Source: RGIG8124 sp045130665
Lineage (GTDB): Bacteria; Bacillota; Clostridia; Christensenellales; CAG-917
Direction: 5' to 3'
Length of the DNA stretch: 64,000 bases
NCBI GenBank assembly: GCA_045130665.1
Contig: JBGUQC010000004.1
Span: 248,001-312,000, forward strand
Positions within the stretch are counted from its first letter, which is position 1. Each line of letters opens with the position of its first letter. Position numbers and translations under genes: made by a program. The notes below the pieces were generated by a model that was not told where the DNA came from, did no database searches, and was given only the letters and a program-made list of their open reading frames with translations. Below are positions 7,378 through 14,820 of the stretch, one piece after another.

Positions 7378-8319
7378 ATGGCATCTATTCGCGCAAAGAT
7401 AGGCAGATTTTTAGTTTGGAATGTTATGAACATGAATCCTGCAACTGGCAAAAAGAACATGGTTCAAGTATGTTCCATGATATCTAACAACAAATTACAA
7501 ACAAAAAAAGGTTATTCTCTTACTCAAGAAACGACTCCAGATGGAATTAGATTTGTACGTGTTAAACCAAATGAAGGTACATCAGATAAATTAGTTTTAT
7601 ACTTCCATGGCGGCGGTTATGCAGCTGGATTATCCAAAGACTATTATGTAAAGAATGCAGACTATTGTAAGGCTGCAGGTCCTGGTGTTCAAGCTATATT
7701 ATTAGACTATGATTTAGCACCAGAATACACTTATCCAGTTCAACATGATCAAGGTATGGCTATTTGGAAATATGTAACCGAAGTTGAAGGTTTCAAGCCA
7801 GAAAACATTATTCTAGGCGGAGATTCTGCTGGTGGTAACCTTGTTTTATCATGTATGTTACAACTCAGAGATGAAGGCAAACCACTACCAAGAGCATTAT
7901 TCTTAATCTCACCATGGACAGATATGGTTGGTGTTGGCCAAAGTTATATAGACAACTACAATATTGACCCACTATTCGGAGACAAGAAAGCAAAATTAGA
8001 TGATGAATTAAAAGAAAAATTATTAGAAAGCGAAATGTATAGCTTCTGTCTTGGAAAAGATAGAAAGAATCCATATATATCTCCAGTACTCGGAGATTAT
8101 GAAGGATTCCCAACAACTCTCTTTACAGTTGGTGGGGCAGAAATACTATTAGATGATACACGTATTATTGCAAAGAATATGGAAAGCCATGGAATTAAGA
8201 CAAAGGTTATATCTCATGAATTAATGTTCCATATCTACCCACTCTATACAGGTATATTCCCAGAAAGTACAGCAGCATTCAAAGAAATCTTGGCTTTCAT
8301 TAAAGAACAAATGCAATAA
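7378..8319 (+). CDS. Alpha/beta hydrolase, hormone-sensitive-lipase type esterase
   Basis: 313 residues. The oxyanion-hole motif YFHGGGYAAG (near residue 75) and nucleophile motif GGDSAGGNL (near residue 142) define the bacterial HSL / family IV esterases. The acid lies around GAEILLDD and the catalytic His in MFHIYPLY near the C terminus. No signal peptide, so cytoplasmic. It should cleave short acyl esters or act on a small lipid; substrate unknown. Start ATG 7378 has AAGGGG 6 nt upstream. It diverges from the tetR / GT-B-like unit across a shared 160-bp control region, which suggests a common function. Confidence 0.9.
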   Translation: MASIRAKIGRFLVWNVMNMNPATGKKNMVQVCSMISNNKLQTKKGYSLTQETTPDGIRFVRVKPNEGTSDKLVLYFHGGGYAAGLSKDYYVKNADYCKAAGPGVQAILLDYDLAPEYTYPVQHDQGMAIWKYVTEVEGFKPENIILGGDSAGGNLVLSCMLQLRDEGKPLPRALFLISPWTDMVGVGQSYIDNYNIDPLFGDKKAKLDDELKEKLLESEMYSFCLGKDRKNPYISPVLGDYEGFPTTLFTVGGAEILLDDTRIIAKNMESHGIKTKVISHELMFHIYPLYTGIFPESTAAFKEILAFIKEQMQ

Positions 8320-8340
8320 ATTGTTAACAACTTGATCTCA

Positions 8341-8375
8341 AGACCACTGCAAATACCGTAGTGGTCTTATTTTTT
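8341..8375 (+). terminator. Intrinsic terminator of the esterase gene
   Basis: AGACCACT (8341-8348) pairs with AGTGGTCT (8360-8367), followed by TATTTTTT. Confidence 0.88.
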
Positions 8376-8563
8376 GTAAAAAATTTTTATCCACAATTCA
8401 AATGTATAAATAATTATTGATTTATAAAAAATAATTATTCAAAAGGCTTATTTTATACAAAATTGAGTAATATTCACGAATAAATAATACAACATAGTGT
8501 AATTAGACCTTTCCAAAAACCACAATATCTAGTATTTTTTGCAAAAAAATATGTGGAAAACTA
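8376..8563. other. AT-rich intergenic stretch, no gene seen
   Basis: About 190 bases without a plausible ORF. It holds one perfect DnaA-box-like TTATCCACA (8387-8395) and a one-mismatch copy on the other strand (8552-8560). Nothing else in the surroundings suggests a replication origin. Confidence 0.4.
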
Positions 8564-8592
8564 TTGCCGAGTAAAAAAATCTATGTTATTAT
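8564..8592 (+). promoter_or_regulatory. Sigma-A promoter of the permease leader
   Basis: TTGCCG (8564-8569), 17 nt, TATTAT (8587-8592). Transcription would start near 8599, leaving a leader of about 198 nt before ATG 8797. Confidence 0.6.
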
Positions 8593-8598
8593 ACTTTC

Positions 8599-8796
8599 AG
8601 TATATAAAATAGTTATTAAGAAAACTTATTGCAAAAGCAATTAACTATGAAAAGAGAGATTATTACAAAAATCGACTTGTTCGATCATAAAAACATGTAA
8701 CTTAACGAGTACTCAAATGCATTCGCAATTGAAGTACTCATTTTTTTTAGATAGAACAAAACAAAAGGTGCGTAAAACGCGCATAGGAGGATTTAT
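8599..8796 (+). promoter_or_regulatory. Structured 5' leader of the uracil-type permease (candidate attenuator or riboswitch)
   Basis: Helices visible in order: P1 ATAGTTA/TAACTAT (8609-8615 with 8642-8648) encloses two small AAAA-capped hairpins (8617-8628 and 8629-8640), making a three-way junction. Then a hairpin ATCGA/TCGAT (8671-8685), a full intrinsic terminator (8707-8748), and TGCG/CGCA pairing just before AGGAGG. The layout is that of transcription attenuation. It does not match the purine, PreQ1 or PyrR-type consensus that I know. Confidence 0.5.
8707..8748 (+). terminator. Leader terminator upstream of the permease
   Basis: GAGTACT (8707-8713) pairs with AGTACTC (8733-8739). Inside it CAA/TTG and TGC/GCA extend the stem. 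Eight T follow. It stands 48 nt before the start codon and has no gene before it, so it should act as an attenuator. Confidence 0.8.
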
Positions 8797-10326
8797 ATGA
8801 AACTTATTTATCAAGTCAGTGACAAACCACCTATTGGGAAATTGTTGGTTTTCTCATTGCAACAATTATTAGCAATTATTACAGCAACAATCGTTGTTCC
8901 AGTAATTGTTAATGGCGCTATTGGTGAAAAAGTATTAGACTCCGCTGCCGCATTATTAGGTGCAGGTTTCGGTACATTAACATACTTACTCTTCACTAAA
9001 TTTAAGAGCCCAGTATTCTTAGGAAGCTCATTTGCATTCATTTCACCATTAATTGGTGCATGTGCATTTGGATACTTTGGAGTTTTACTTGGTGCAGCTT
9101 TTGCAGCAGCAGCTTATGTTGTTCTTGCAATCATCATCAAATTTGCAGGTACAAAATGGGTTAACAAGCTCATGCCACCAGTTGTTATCGGACCAACAGT
9201 TGCTCTTATCGGATTATCACTCGCTGGAAATGCAGTTGGTGATTTACAATCCATTTCAGGAGGCCCACTTGCTGGATCTTACAACTTAGTAGCAATCTTC
9301 ATTGGTTTATTCACATTCTTCGTAATCGTCTTCTGTTCTGTAAAGGGCAACAAGACAATGAAGTTAATCCCATTCGTTATTGGTATTCTTTGCGGTTATG
9401 CACTCGCAGGATTCTTCTCAATCTTCGGATATGCATGCAAAGTTGATTACCTCAAGATTATCGACTTCTCTGCATTAGTCAATAACTTCAAACCAATCGG
9501 TATCACAAGTTTCTTAAATTACCCAGACTTCACATTCTTACATGCAGATAAGGCATTAACAGCTTCAGGTGCTGCAAATATTGCATTGCTCTATATCCCA
9601 GTATCATTAGTTGTTTTCGCAGAACATATCGCAGACCATAAGAATATTTCATCTATTATCGAAAAAGACTTATTAGTAGACCCAGGCTTACACCGTACAT
9701 TACTCGGTGATGGTATTGGTTCATTTGTAGGTTCTGTATTCGGTGGATGTCCAAATACAACATACGGCGAATCAATTGGTTGTGTAGCTATCACAAAGAA
9801 CGCTTCTGTAGTATCAATCTTCGGTGCTGCATGTATGGCAATTGTTCTTTCATTCATCTCACCAGTTATCGCATTCATTAATACAATCCCAAGCTGTGTA
9901 ATGGGTGGTGTTTGCTTATCACTCTACGGCTTCATCGCAGTATCAGGTCTCAACATGATCAAGAACGTAGACCTCGGCGAAAGCAAGAACTTATTCACAG
10001 TTTCTTCTATCTTAATCGCAGGTATTGGTGGATTATCTCTCCAATTCGGTCTCGCAACAAAGGGACAAGCAATTATCACAATCACATCTATTGCAACAGC
10101 ATTAATCATCGGTATCATCGTAAATATTGCATTCTCAAACAAGAAAGACAAACAAGCTGATCCAGATGCAGTTGGTGATAGCGCAGCAAGCGGAAATGCA
10201 GCTGCAGCAAGAGATGTTGCAGATGAAGAAGCAGCTGAGGCAAAAGCTGAAGAAGAAAAGACTGAAGAAGTTTTCGAAGACGCTCCAGCAGAAGAAGCAG
10301 CTGAAGAAAAGAAAGACGAAGAATAA
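8797..10326 (+). CDS. NCS2 family nucleobase permease, uracil type, with acidic C-terminal tail
   Basis: 509 residues with about 14 hydrophobic segments. The signature CPNTTYGESIG near residue 320 corresponds to the substrate-binding NTTYGEN motif of uracil permeases (UraA/PyrP), and SLQQLLAIITATIVVPVIV near the N terminus to the family start. It should import uracil with protons. The last 60 residues or so (about 449-509) are not part of the fold: an Ala/Glu-rich, highly acidic cytoplasmic tail (DEEAAEAKAEEEK, EDAPAEEAAEE). AGGAGG lies before ATG 8797. Expression is probably controlled by the leader terminator upstream. Xanthine as substrate cannot be excluded. Confidence 0.88.
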   Translation: MKLIYQVSDKPPIGKLLVFSLQQLLAIITATIVVPVIVNGAIGEKVLDSAAALLGAGFGTLTYLLFTKFKSPVFLGSSFAFISPLIGACAFGYFGVLLGAAFAAAAYVVLAIIIKFAGTKWVNKLMPPVVIGPTVALIGLSLAGNAVGDLQSISGGPLAGSYNLVAIFIGLFTFFVIVFCSVKGNKTMKLIPFVIGILCGYALAGFFSIFGYACKVDYLKIIDFSALVNNFKPIGITSFLNYPDFTFLHADKALTASGAANIALLYIPVSLVVFAEHIADHKNISSIIEKDLLVDPGLHRTLLGDGIGSFVGSVFGGCPNTTYGESIGCVAITKNASVVSIFGAACMAIVLSFISPVIAFINTIPSCVMGGVCLSLYGFIAVSGLNMIKNVDLGESKNLFTVSSILIAGIGGLSLQFGLATKGQAIITITSIATALIIGIIVNIAFSNKKDKQADPDAVGDSAASGNAAAARDVADEEAAEAKAEEEKTEEVFEDAPAEEAAEEKKDEE

Positions 10327-10350
10327 TTCGTAGAATTATAAAGTCATAAT

Positions 10351-10384
10351 AAAAGGGCGATAGAATTAACTACCGCCCTTTTTT
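10351..10384. terminator. Bidirectional intrinsic terminator
   Basis: AAGGGCG (10353-10359) pairs with CGCCCTT (10374-10380), with TAG/CTA inside; A-run on the left, T-run on the right. It separates the convergent permease and metA genes. Confidence 0.88.
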
Positions 10385-10399
10385 ATTAGTAAAAAATTA

Positions 10400-11311
10400 T
10401 TATAGTTTGTATGGAGTTACTTGGTATACGTAATAGTTCAACCAGTTGTAGAAAAGTAGATTTGCTGTGGACTTCCACTTCATATCAACATCTTCTAAAT
10501 CTTCACCACATGTTGGTGTGAAATAGTTAACTGGCTTCTCAATTGGTAAGCCTTTGTTTAAATCTCTAATATACTCGTTTCTTAATGTGTATCTATCATA
10601 CTCTGAATGACCAGTAAAGAAGAAAGACTTATTGTCATGAGTCTTACAAATAGCAATACCTGCTTCTTTAGATCTTGCTAATATCTTTAATTCACTGCAA
10701 TTTTCAATTGCTTCTTGGTCTGCTTCGGTATGTCTAGAATTAGGAATGTAGAACGTATCATCCATTCCTTTTAAGAGCATATCATTTTGTTGTGCTGCTT
10801 CAACAGGGAAAATACCAAACAATTTCTTGTCTAGTAATTTCTTACCAATTCCGAAGAAATGGTATAAGCCTGCTTGTGCTCCCCAACAAATGTAGATAGT
10901 ACTTGTAACATTATTGTTAGCATAGTCCATAATCTTTACAAGTTCGTCCCAGTATTGAACTTCTTCAAATGCAATTTGTTCAACTGGAGCACCTGTTATT
11001 ATCATGCCGTCAAACTTTCTGTCTTTGATTTTATCAAAGGTCTGGTAAAATCTTTCCATATGGTCATCAGATACATGCGTAGGCTTGTAAGTGGCCGTTT
11101 GAAGGAATGTAACATTAACTTGTAAAGGAGAATTACCCAATAATCTAAGTAATTGGGTTTCTGTCTCTACTTTAGTAGGCATGAGATTAAGAACTAATAC
11201 TTCAATTGGACGAATATCTTGAGATATAGATCTCTTTTCATCCATTACGAAGATCTTTTCAGATCTTAATCTTTCATACGCTGGTAACTCTCTTGGTATA
11301 ATAATTGGCAT
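10400..11311 (-). CDS. metAA: Homoserine O-acetyltransferase (MetA family)
   Basis: 303 residues, full length. Family features: the N-terminal MPIIIPRELPAYERL, the catalytic Cys in YICWGAQAGLY, and His/Glu in GHSEYDRYTL. The acyl-donor-deciding site reads GAPVEQIAF: a Glu stands where E. coli MetA has Gly. Known structure-function work links this Glu to acetyl-CoA and Gly to succinyl-CoA, so O-acetylhomoserine is the expected product. That fits the next gene, an O-acetylhomoserine sulfhydrylase, 12 nt upstream in the same operon. A GGAG site supports the start. Confidence 0.93.
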   Translation of the reverse strand: MPIIIPRELPAYERLRSEKIFVMDEKRSISQDIRPIEVLVLNLMPTKVETETQLLRLLGNSPLQVNVTFLQTATYKPTHVSDDHMERFYQTFDKIKDRKFDGMIITGAPVEQIAFEEVQYWDELVKIMDYANNNVTSTIYICWGAQAGLYHFFGIGKKLLDKKLFGIFPVEAAQQNDMLLKGMDDTFYIPNSRHTEADQEAIENCSELKILARSKEAGIAICKTHDNKSFFFTGHSEYDRYTLRNEYIRDLNKGLPIEKPVNYFTPTCGEDLEDVDMKWKSTANLLFYNWLNYYVYQVTPYKL

Positions 11312-11323
11312 ATATTACTCCGT

Positions 11324-12607
11324 TTATATCTTACTTAATGCTTGCTCTACGTCTTCAATTAAATCTTCTATGTTTTCAATACCACATGATAATCTAATTA
11401 ATTCTGGAGAGATTCCGCATTCTCTTAATTGTTCGTCTGTTAATTGACGATGTGTTGCACTTGCTGGATGTAAACAACAAGATTTTGCATCTGCTACGTG
11501 AGTTTCAATGTTAATAACTTTAAGTTCTTTCATGAATGCTTCACATGCTTTTCTTCCGCCCTTGAGACCAAAGCTTACTACACCGCAACTTCCCTTTGGT
11601 AAATACTTTTGAGCTAGCTCATAGTATTTGTCTCCCTTTAAGCTTGGATATACAACCCATGCAATCTTTGGATTGTTTGCAAGGTATTCAGCCATCTTTT
11701 GTCCGTTGTAGCAATGTCTTTCCATTCTTACATGTAAGCTCTCTAAACCAAGGTTTAGATAGTATGCATGTTGTGGAGATTGAATTGCGCCAAAGTCTCT
11801 CATTAATTGTGCTGTAGCCTTTGTGATGAATGCACCTTCTTTCCCAAACTTCTTTGCATATGTGATTCCATGATAACTATCATCTGGAGTACATAATCCT
11901 GGGAATTTATCTGCATGTGCCATCCAATCAAACTTACCTGCATCAATAATTGCTCCACCAACGCAACCGCCATGTCCATCTAAGTACTTGGTTGTTGAAT
12001 GTGTAACAATATCTGCACCCCATTCAATTGGTCTACAATTAATTGGTGTTGCGAATGTGTTATCTATAATGAATGGTACACCATGCTTGTGTGCTGCATT
12101 TGCAAATTTCTCTATATCACAAACAGCTAATGCTGGGTTTGCTATTGTTTCACCGAATACACACTTTGTATTTGGCTTGAAAGCCTTATCTAACTCTTCT
12201 GGTGTAATCATTGGATCTACGAATGTAAATTCAATACCCATCTTCTTCATTGTTACAGCGAATAAATTGAATGTTCCACCGTAAATTGTTGAAGTTGAAA
12301 TGACATGGTCTCCTTCGTTTGCAAGGTTAAATACTGCAAAGAAGTTAGCTGCTTGGCCTGAAGATGTTAACATTCCAGCTGTACCACCTTCTAATTGTGT
12401 AAGTTTAGCTGCAACTAAATCATTTGTAGGATTTTGAAGTCTGGTATAGAAATAACCAGATGCTTCTAAATCAAAGAGTTTTGCCATATCTTCAGAAGTA
12501 TCATATTTGAATGTAGTACTTTGATAGATTGGGATTTGTCTTGGTTCACCATTCTTTGGGATGTAACCGCCTTGAATACAAACTGTTTCGATTCTTTGTT
12601 TTTTCAT
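11324..12607 (-). CDS. metY: O-acetylhomoserine sulfhydrylase (MetY)
   Basis: 427 residues, the length of MetY, longer than MetB/MetC. A Cys/Met-metabolism PLP enzyme: TSSGQAANFFAVFNLA, the SxTxYGGTFNLF phosphate region, IIDNTFATP and HSTTKYLDGHGGCVGG with the Schiff-base Lys. It makes homocysteine from O-acetylhomoserine and sulfide, so with metA it forms a two-step route from homoserine to homocysteine. GAGGT precedes ATG 12607. It lies 13 nt after smpB; no SAM riboswitch or T-box is present in front of it. Confidence 0.94.
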   Translation of the reverse strand: MKKQRIETVCIQGGYIPKNGEPRQIPIYQSTTFKYDTSEDMAKLFDLEASGYFYTRLQNPTNDLVAAKLTQLEGGTAGMLTSSGQAANFFAVFNLANEGDHVISTSTIYGGTFNLFAVTMKKMGIEFTFVDPMITPEELDKAFKPNTKCVFGETIANPALAVCDIEKFANAAHKHGVPFIIDNTFATPINCRPIEWGADIVTHSTTKYLDGHGGCVGGAIIDAGKFDWMAHADKFPGLCTPDDSYHGITYAKKFGKEGAFITKATAQLMRDFGAIQSPQHAYYLNLGLESLHVRMERHCYNGQKMAEYLANNPKIAWVVYPSLKGDKYYELAQKYLPKGSCGVVSFGLKGGRKACEAFMKELKVINIETHVADAKSCCLHPASATHRQLTDEQLRECGISPELIRLSCGIENIEDLIEDVEQALSKI

Positions 12608-12620
12608 GTTTTACCTCGAT

Positions 12621-13073
12621 TTAATAATCACTAGATTGTCTATCTATTGTTCTTTGTATGTCTTTTTGCTTTAAAGACTCTCTCTTATCATAAGTTTTCT
12701 TACCCCTACAAAGGCCAAGTTCAACCTTAACTAGAGAACCTTTAAAATATAATCTTAATGGAACAAGAGTTATACCCTTTTGAGTTACCTTTGTATAAAG
12801 TCTTTTAATTTCAGCTTTGTGTAAAAGTAACTTTCTGTCCTTTCTTGGATTTTGGTTGAAATAGCTGCCCTTTGAATATGGTGCAATGTAAGCATTAATT
12901 AGAAAGATCTCGTTATTCTTAATTTGTGCATAACTATCTTTTAAATTAGCTTCGCTATTTCTAAGACTTTTTACCTCTGAGCCTACCAATTGGATTCCAC
13001 ATTCATAAGAATCATCAACGTAATAGTCATGATAAGCCTTTTTATTCGTGGTAATAGTCTTCTCTTTTTCCAT
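12621..13073 (-). CDS. smpB: SsrA-binding protein SmpB
   Basis: 150 residues, typical size. Family signatures: KAYHDYYVDDSYECGIQLVGSEVKSLR at the start, SYAQIKNNEIFLINAYI, and the basic C-terminal KKTYDKRESLKQKD that follows tmRNA into the ribosome. SmpB brings tmRNA to stalled ribosomes. The start ATG has no ribosome site and lies 8 nt behind a TATAAT, so translation may begin on a nearly leaderless message. Usual neighbours secG and rnr: secG is upstream but separated by a terminator, and rnr is missing here. Confidence 0.96.
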   Translation of the reverse strand: MEKEKTITTNKKAYHDYYVDDSYECGIQLVGSEVKSLRNSEANLKDSYAQIKNNEIFLINAYIAPYSKGSYFNQNPRKDRKLLLHKAEIKRLYTKVTQKGITLVPLRLYFKGSLVKVELGLCRGKKTYDKRESLKQKDIQRTIDRQSSDY

Positions 13074-13081
13074 AATATTTT

Positions 13082-13111
13082 ATTATACCTTACATATCTT
13101 ATTTGTGTAAA
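13082..13111 (-). promoter_or_regulatory. Sigma-A promoter of smpB-metY-metA
   Basis: On the minus strand TTTACA (13106-13111), 18 nt, TATAAT (13082-13087). Predicted start about 13075, 1-3 nt before ATG 13073. A 12-bp palindrome (13119-13130) lies just upstream. Confidence 0.65.
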
Positions 13112-13129
13112 CATTTTATTGTTTAAACA

Positions 13130-13162
13130 AATAAAAACGGACCCCTTTATTAGGAGCCCGTT
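13130..13162 (-). terminator. Intrinsic terminator of secG
   Basis: A 10-bp stem with two wobble pairs (13136-13145 with 13153-13162), followed on the minus strand by TTTTAT. Confidence 0.8.
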
Positions 13163-13183
13163 CTAAATAATCTTATTTGTTTC

Positions 13184-13498
13184 TTATTTAATCAACATTA
13201 CTATTGAAACGATGATTGCACAAACAAGGATGAAAGCAAAAAGTACAAATGTTGCTATTTTTAGTCTTTGCTCGTTTGTCTTTGCCTTGTTCTTTCCATA
13301 GAATGTATCTGATTGTCCAGAAATAGCTCCAACATTGTCATTCGTTCCTTTTTGCATCAAAACGATGACAATTATAGCAATTGCTGCTAATGTCATCATA
13401 ACTAAAAAAGCTGTTTGTACTGCTTGACGAGTCTCATATGGAATTGATCCTGCGACATCGTTAGCTGCGTTTAATAAAGTTAAAAACTTGCTAAACAT
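13184..13498 (-). CDS. secG: Preprotein translocase subunit SecG
   Basis: 104 residues from ATG 13498, chosen because GGAGGAG lies 5-6 nt upstream; earlier in-frame codons fall inside or before that ribosome site. Two membrane helices (about 28-48 and 82-103) flank a polar loop with IVLMQKGTNDNVGAISGQSDTFYGKNKAK, matching the SecG pattern of a Gly/Asn-rich loop after the first helix. SecG assists SecYE in protein export. The N terminus is about 25 residues longer than the minimal form. It is transcribed alone. Confidence 0.88.
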   Translation of the reverse strand: MFSKFLTLLNAANDVAGSIPYETRQAVQTAFLVMMTLAAIAIIVIVLMQKGTNDNVGAISGQSDTFYGKNKAKTNEQRLKIATFVLFAFILVCAIIVSIVMLIK

Positions 13499-13529
13499 CT
13501 TTTGCTCCTCCATTTTTTTCGTAAGTGAG

Positions 13530-13558
13530 ATTTTAACACACAATAATTTAAAAGACAA
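13530..13558 (-). promoter_or_regulatory. Sigma-A promoter of secG
   Basis: On the minus strand TTGTCT (13553-13558), 17 nt, TAAAAT (13530-13535), 32 nt before the secG start. Confidence 0.65.
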
Positions 13559-13614
13559 GTATATTTTTATATAACTTGAATAATATTTAATTTTATAATA
13601 AAATTCTATAAGTA

Positions 13615-14820
13615 ATGAAGAACGCTATAGATTTGCACATGACTAAAGAAATGTGGATAGAAATGTCCGCACAAGAAAGAGGCCAATATGTTGGCTATCT
13701 TATTTGGCATTTTGTAAAGAAAAATTACTTAATGCTTATTTTTCTAGTTGCCGCAATTGTATCATGCTTTTTCGTTCCACAAGAACAGCAAACTGTAGAT
13801 CATTATATTAAGGCATTTAACCCTAAAACAATAGTCTGTTTGTTCGTTTTAATGCTCACAATTTGTGCACTAACAAATATTAAATTTTTCAAGACAATTT
13901 CGGCTGCAATTTTAAGGAAGGTTCACTCACTTAGAGTACTAGAATTAATACTAGTTTTCTTACCTGCTTTTGTTGCTTTATTCACCACTCATGATGTAGC
14001 TTTAATTACCTTTATTCCATTCACAATTGTCATGATGGATATGGCTGGAATGAGAAAAAGATTACCAAAGGTAATAATCCTTGAAGTTTTGGCTTGTACA
14101 CTAGCTGGAACAATATCACCAATTGGTACTTTACAAAATGTTTATTTGCTAGAAGAATTGCACATTTCTGGACTCGCTTTTATTAAGAGTTCATGGCCTA
14201 TTGCACTCGCTGGATATGGCGCAATTTTAATTGCATGTTTAATAGAGAAAAAAGTTGAAATTGTACCTGTAGATACTGGTAAAAGAATACTCCCGAAAGG
14301 TAAAACCATCTTGTATATTGCACTATTCATTTTGTCCGTTATCGCTATATTTGATTTCGTCAAAATGCCAAGACTATATTGGATCATTGGACCTATCGTT
14401 GCAATAACAATTTTAATAGTAGATAAAAAGGCTTATGCCAAGGTTAAATACCCTGTATTGGTTTTATTCATTTCCATGTTTGTATTGGGTGCAAATCTTC
14501 AATCCATCTCAGCAATTTCTAACTTCTTAGAAAAGATTATGTCTTGGGAATTCTTCGTAGTAATTGGAACAAGCCAAGTTCTTAACAATACAACAGCTAT
14601 TGTTCTTCTTGCTCCATTCACTTCAAATATACCAACATTCTTAATTGCATCTGCAATTTCTAAGTTTGGTACACCACTCACTACAACAGCAAACCAAATG
14701 GTTATTTCAATTTATCCAGATAACGGAACTCGCAAGACATTCATTCTTTGGTATCTTGTTTCTGAAATCGCCTTCCTTGCTTGGTTAATGGGAGTTGGTG
14801 CTTTAATAGTTTATCTTTAA
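13615..14820 (+). CDS. SLC13/ArsB-NhaD type membrane permease
   Basis: 401 residues, about ten membrane helices. The helix-break motifs of the ion transporter superfamily are visible: TTHDVALITFIPFT, AGTISPIGTLQNVYL and, in the second half, TSQVLNNTTAIVLLAPFT. These hold the Na+ and anion sites in SLC13-like carriers. Substrate (dicarboxylate, arsenite, sulfate or cation) not decided. No ribosome site stands before ATG 13615, and ATG 13639 has none either; a TATAAT at 13594-13599 lies close upstream. The gene diverges from secG and its stop codon interlocks with that of tsaC. Confidence 0.85.
   Translation: MKNAIDLHMTKEMWIEMSAQERGQYVGYLIWHFVKKNYLMLIFLVAAIVSCFFVPQEQQTVDHYIKAFNPKTIVCLFVLMLTICALTNIKFFKTISAAILRKVHSLRVLELILVFLPAFVALFTTHDVALITFIPFTIVMMDMAGMRKRLPKVIILEVLACTLAGTISPIGTLQNVYLLEELHISGLAFIKSSWPIALAGYGAILIACLIEKKVEIVPVDTGKRILPKGKTILYIALFILSVIAIFDFVKMPRLYWIIGPIVAITILIVDKKAYAKVKYPVLVLFISMFVLGANLQSISAISNFLEKIMSWEFFVVIGTSQVLNNTTAIVLLAPFTSNIPTFLIASAISKFGTPLTTTANQMVISIYPDNGTRKTFILWYLVSEIAFLAWLMGVGALIVYL

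Noticed and set aside
8376..8563. Chromosome replication origin
   Set aside because: Only one perfect DnaA box, no dnaA/dnaN/recF or rpmH neighbours; strand bias of genes puts the origin beyond the right side.
8599..8796. Purine riboswitch before the permease
   Set aside because: The three-way junction has A4 loops that cannot form the loop-loop contact, and the conserved junction bases are not present.
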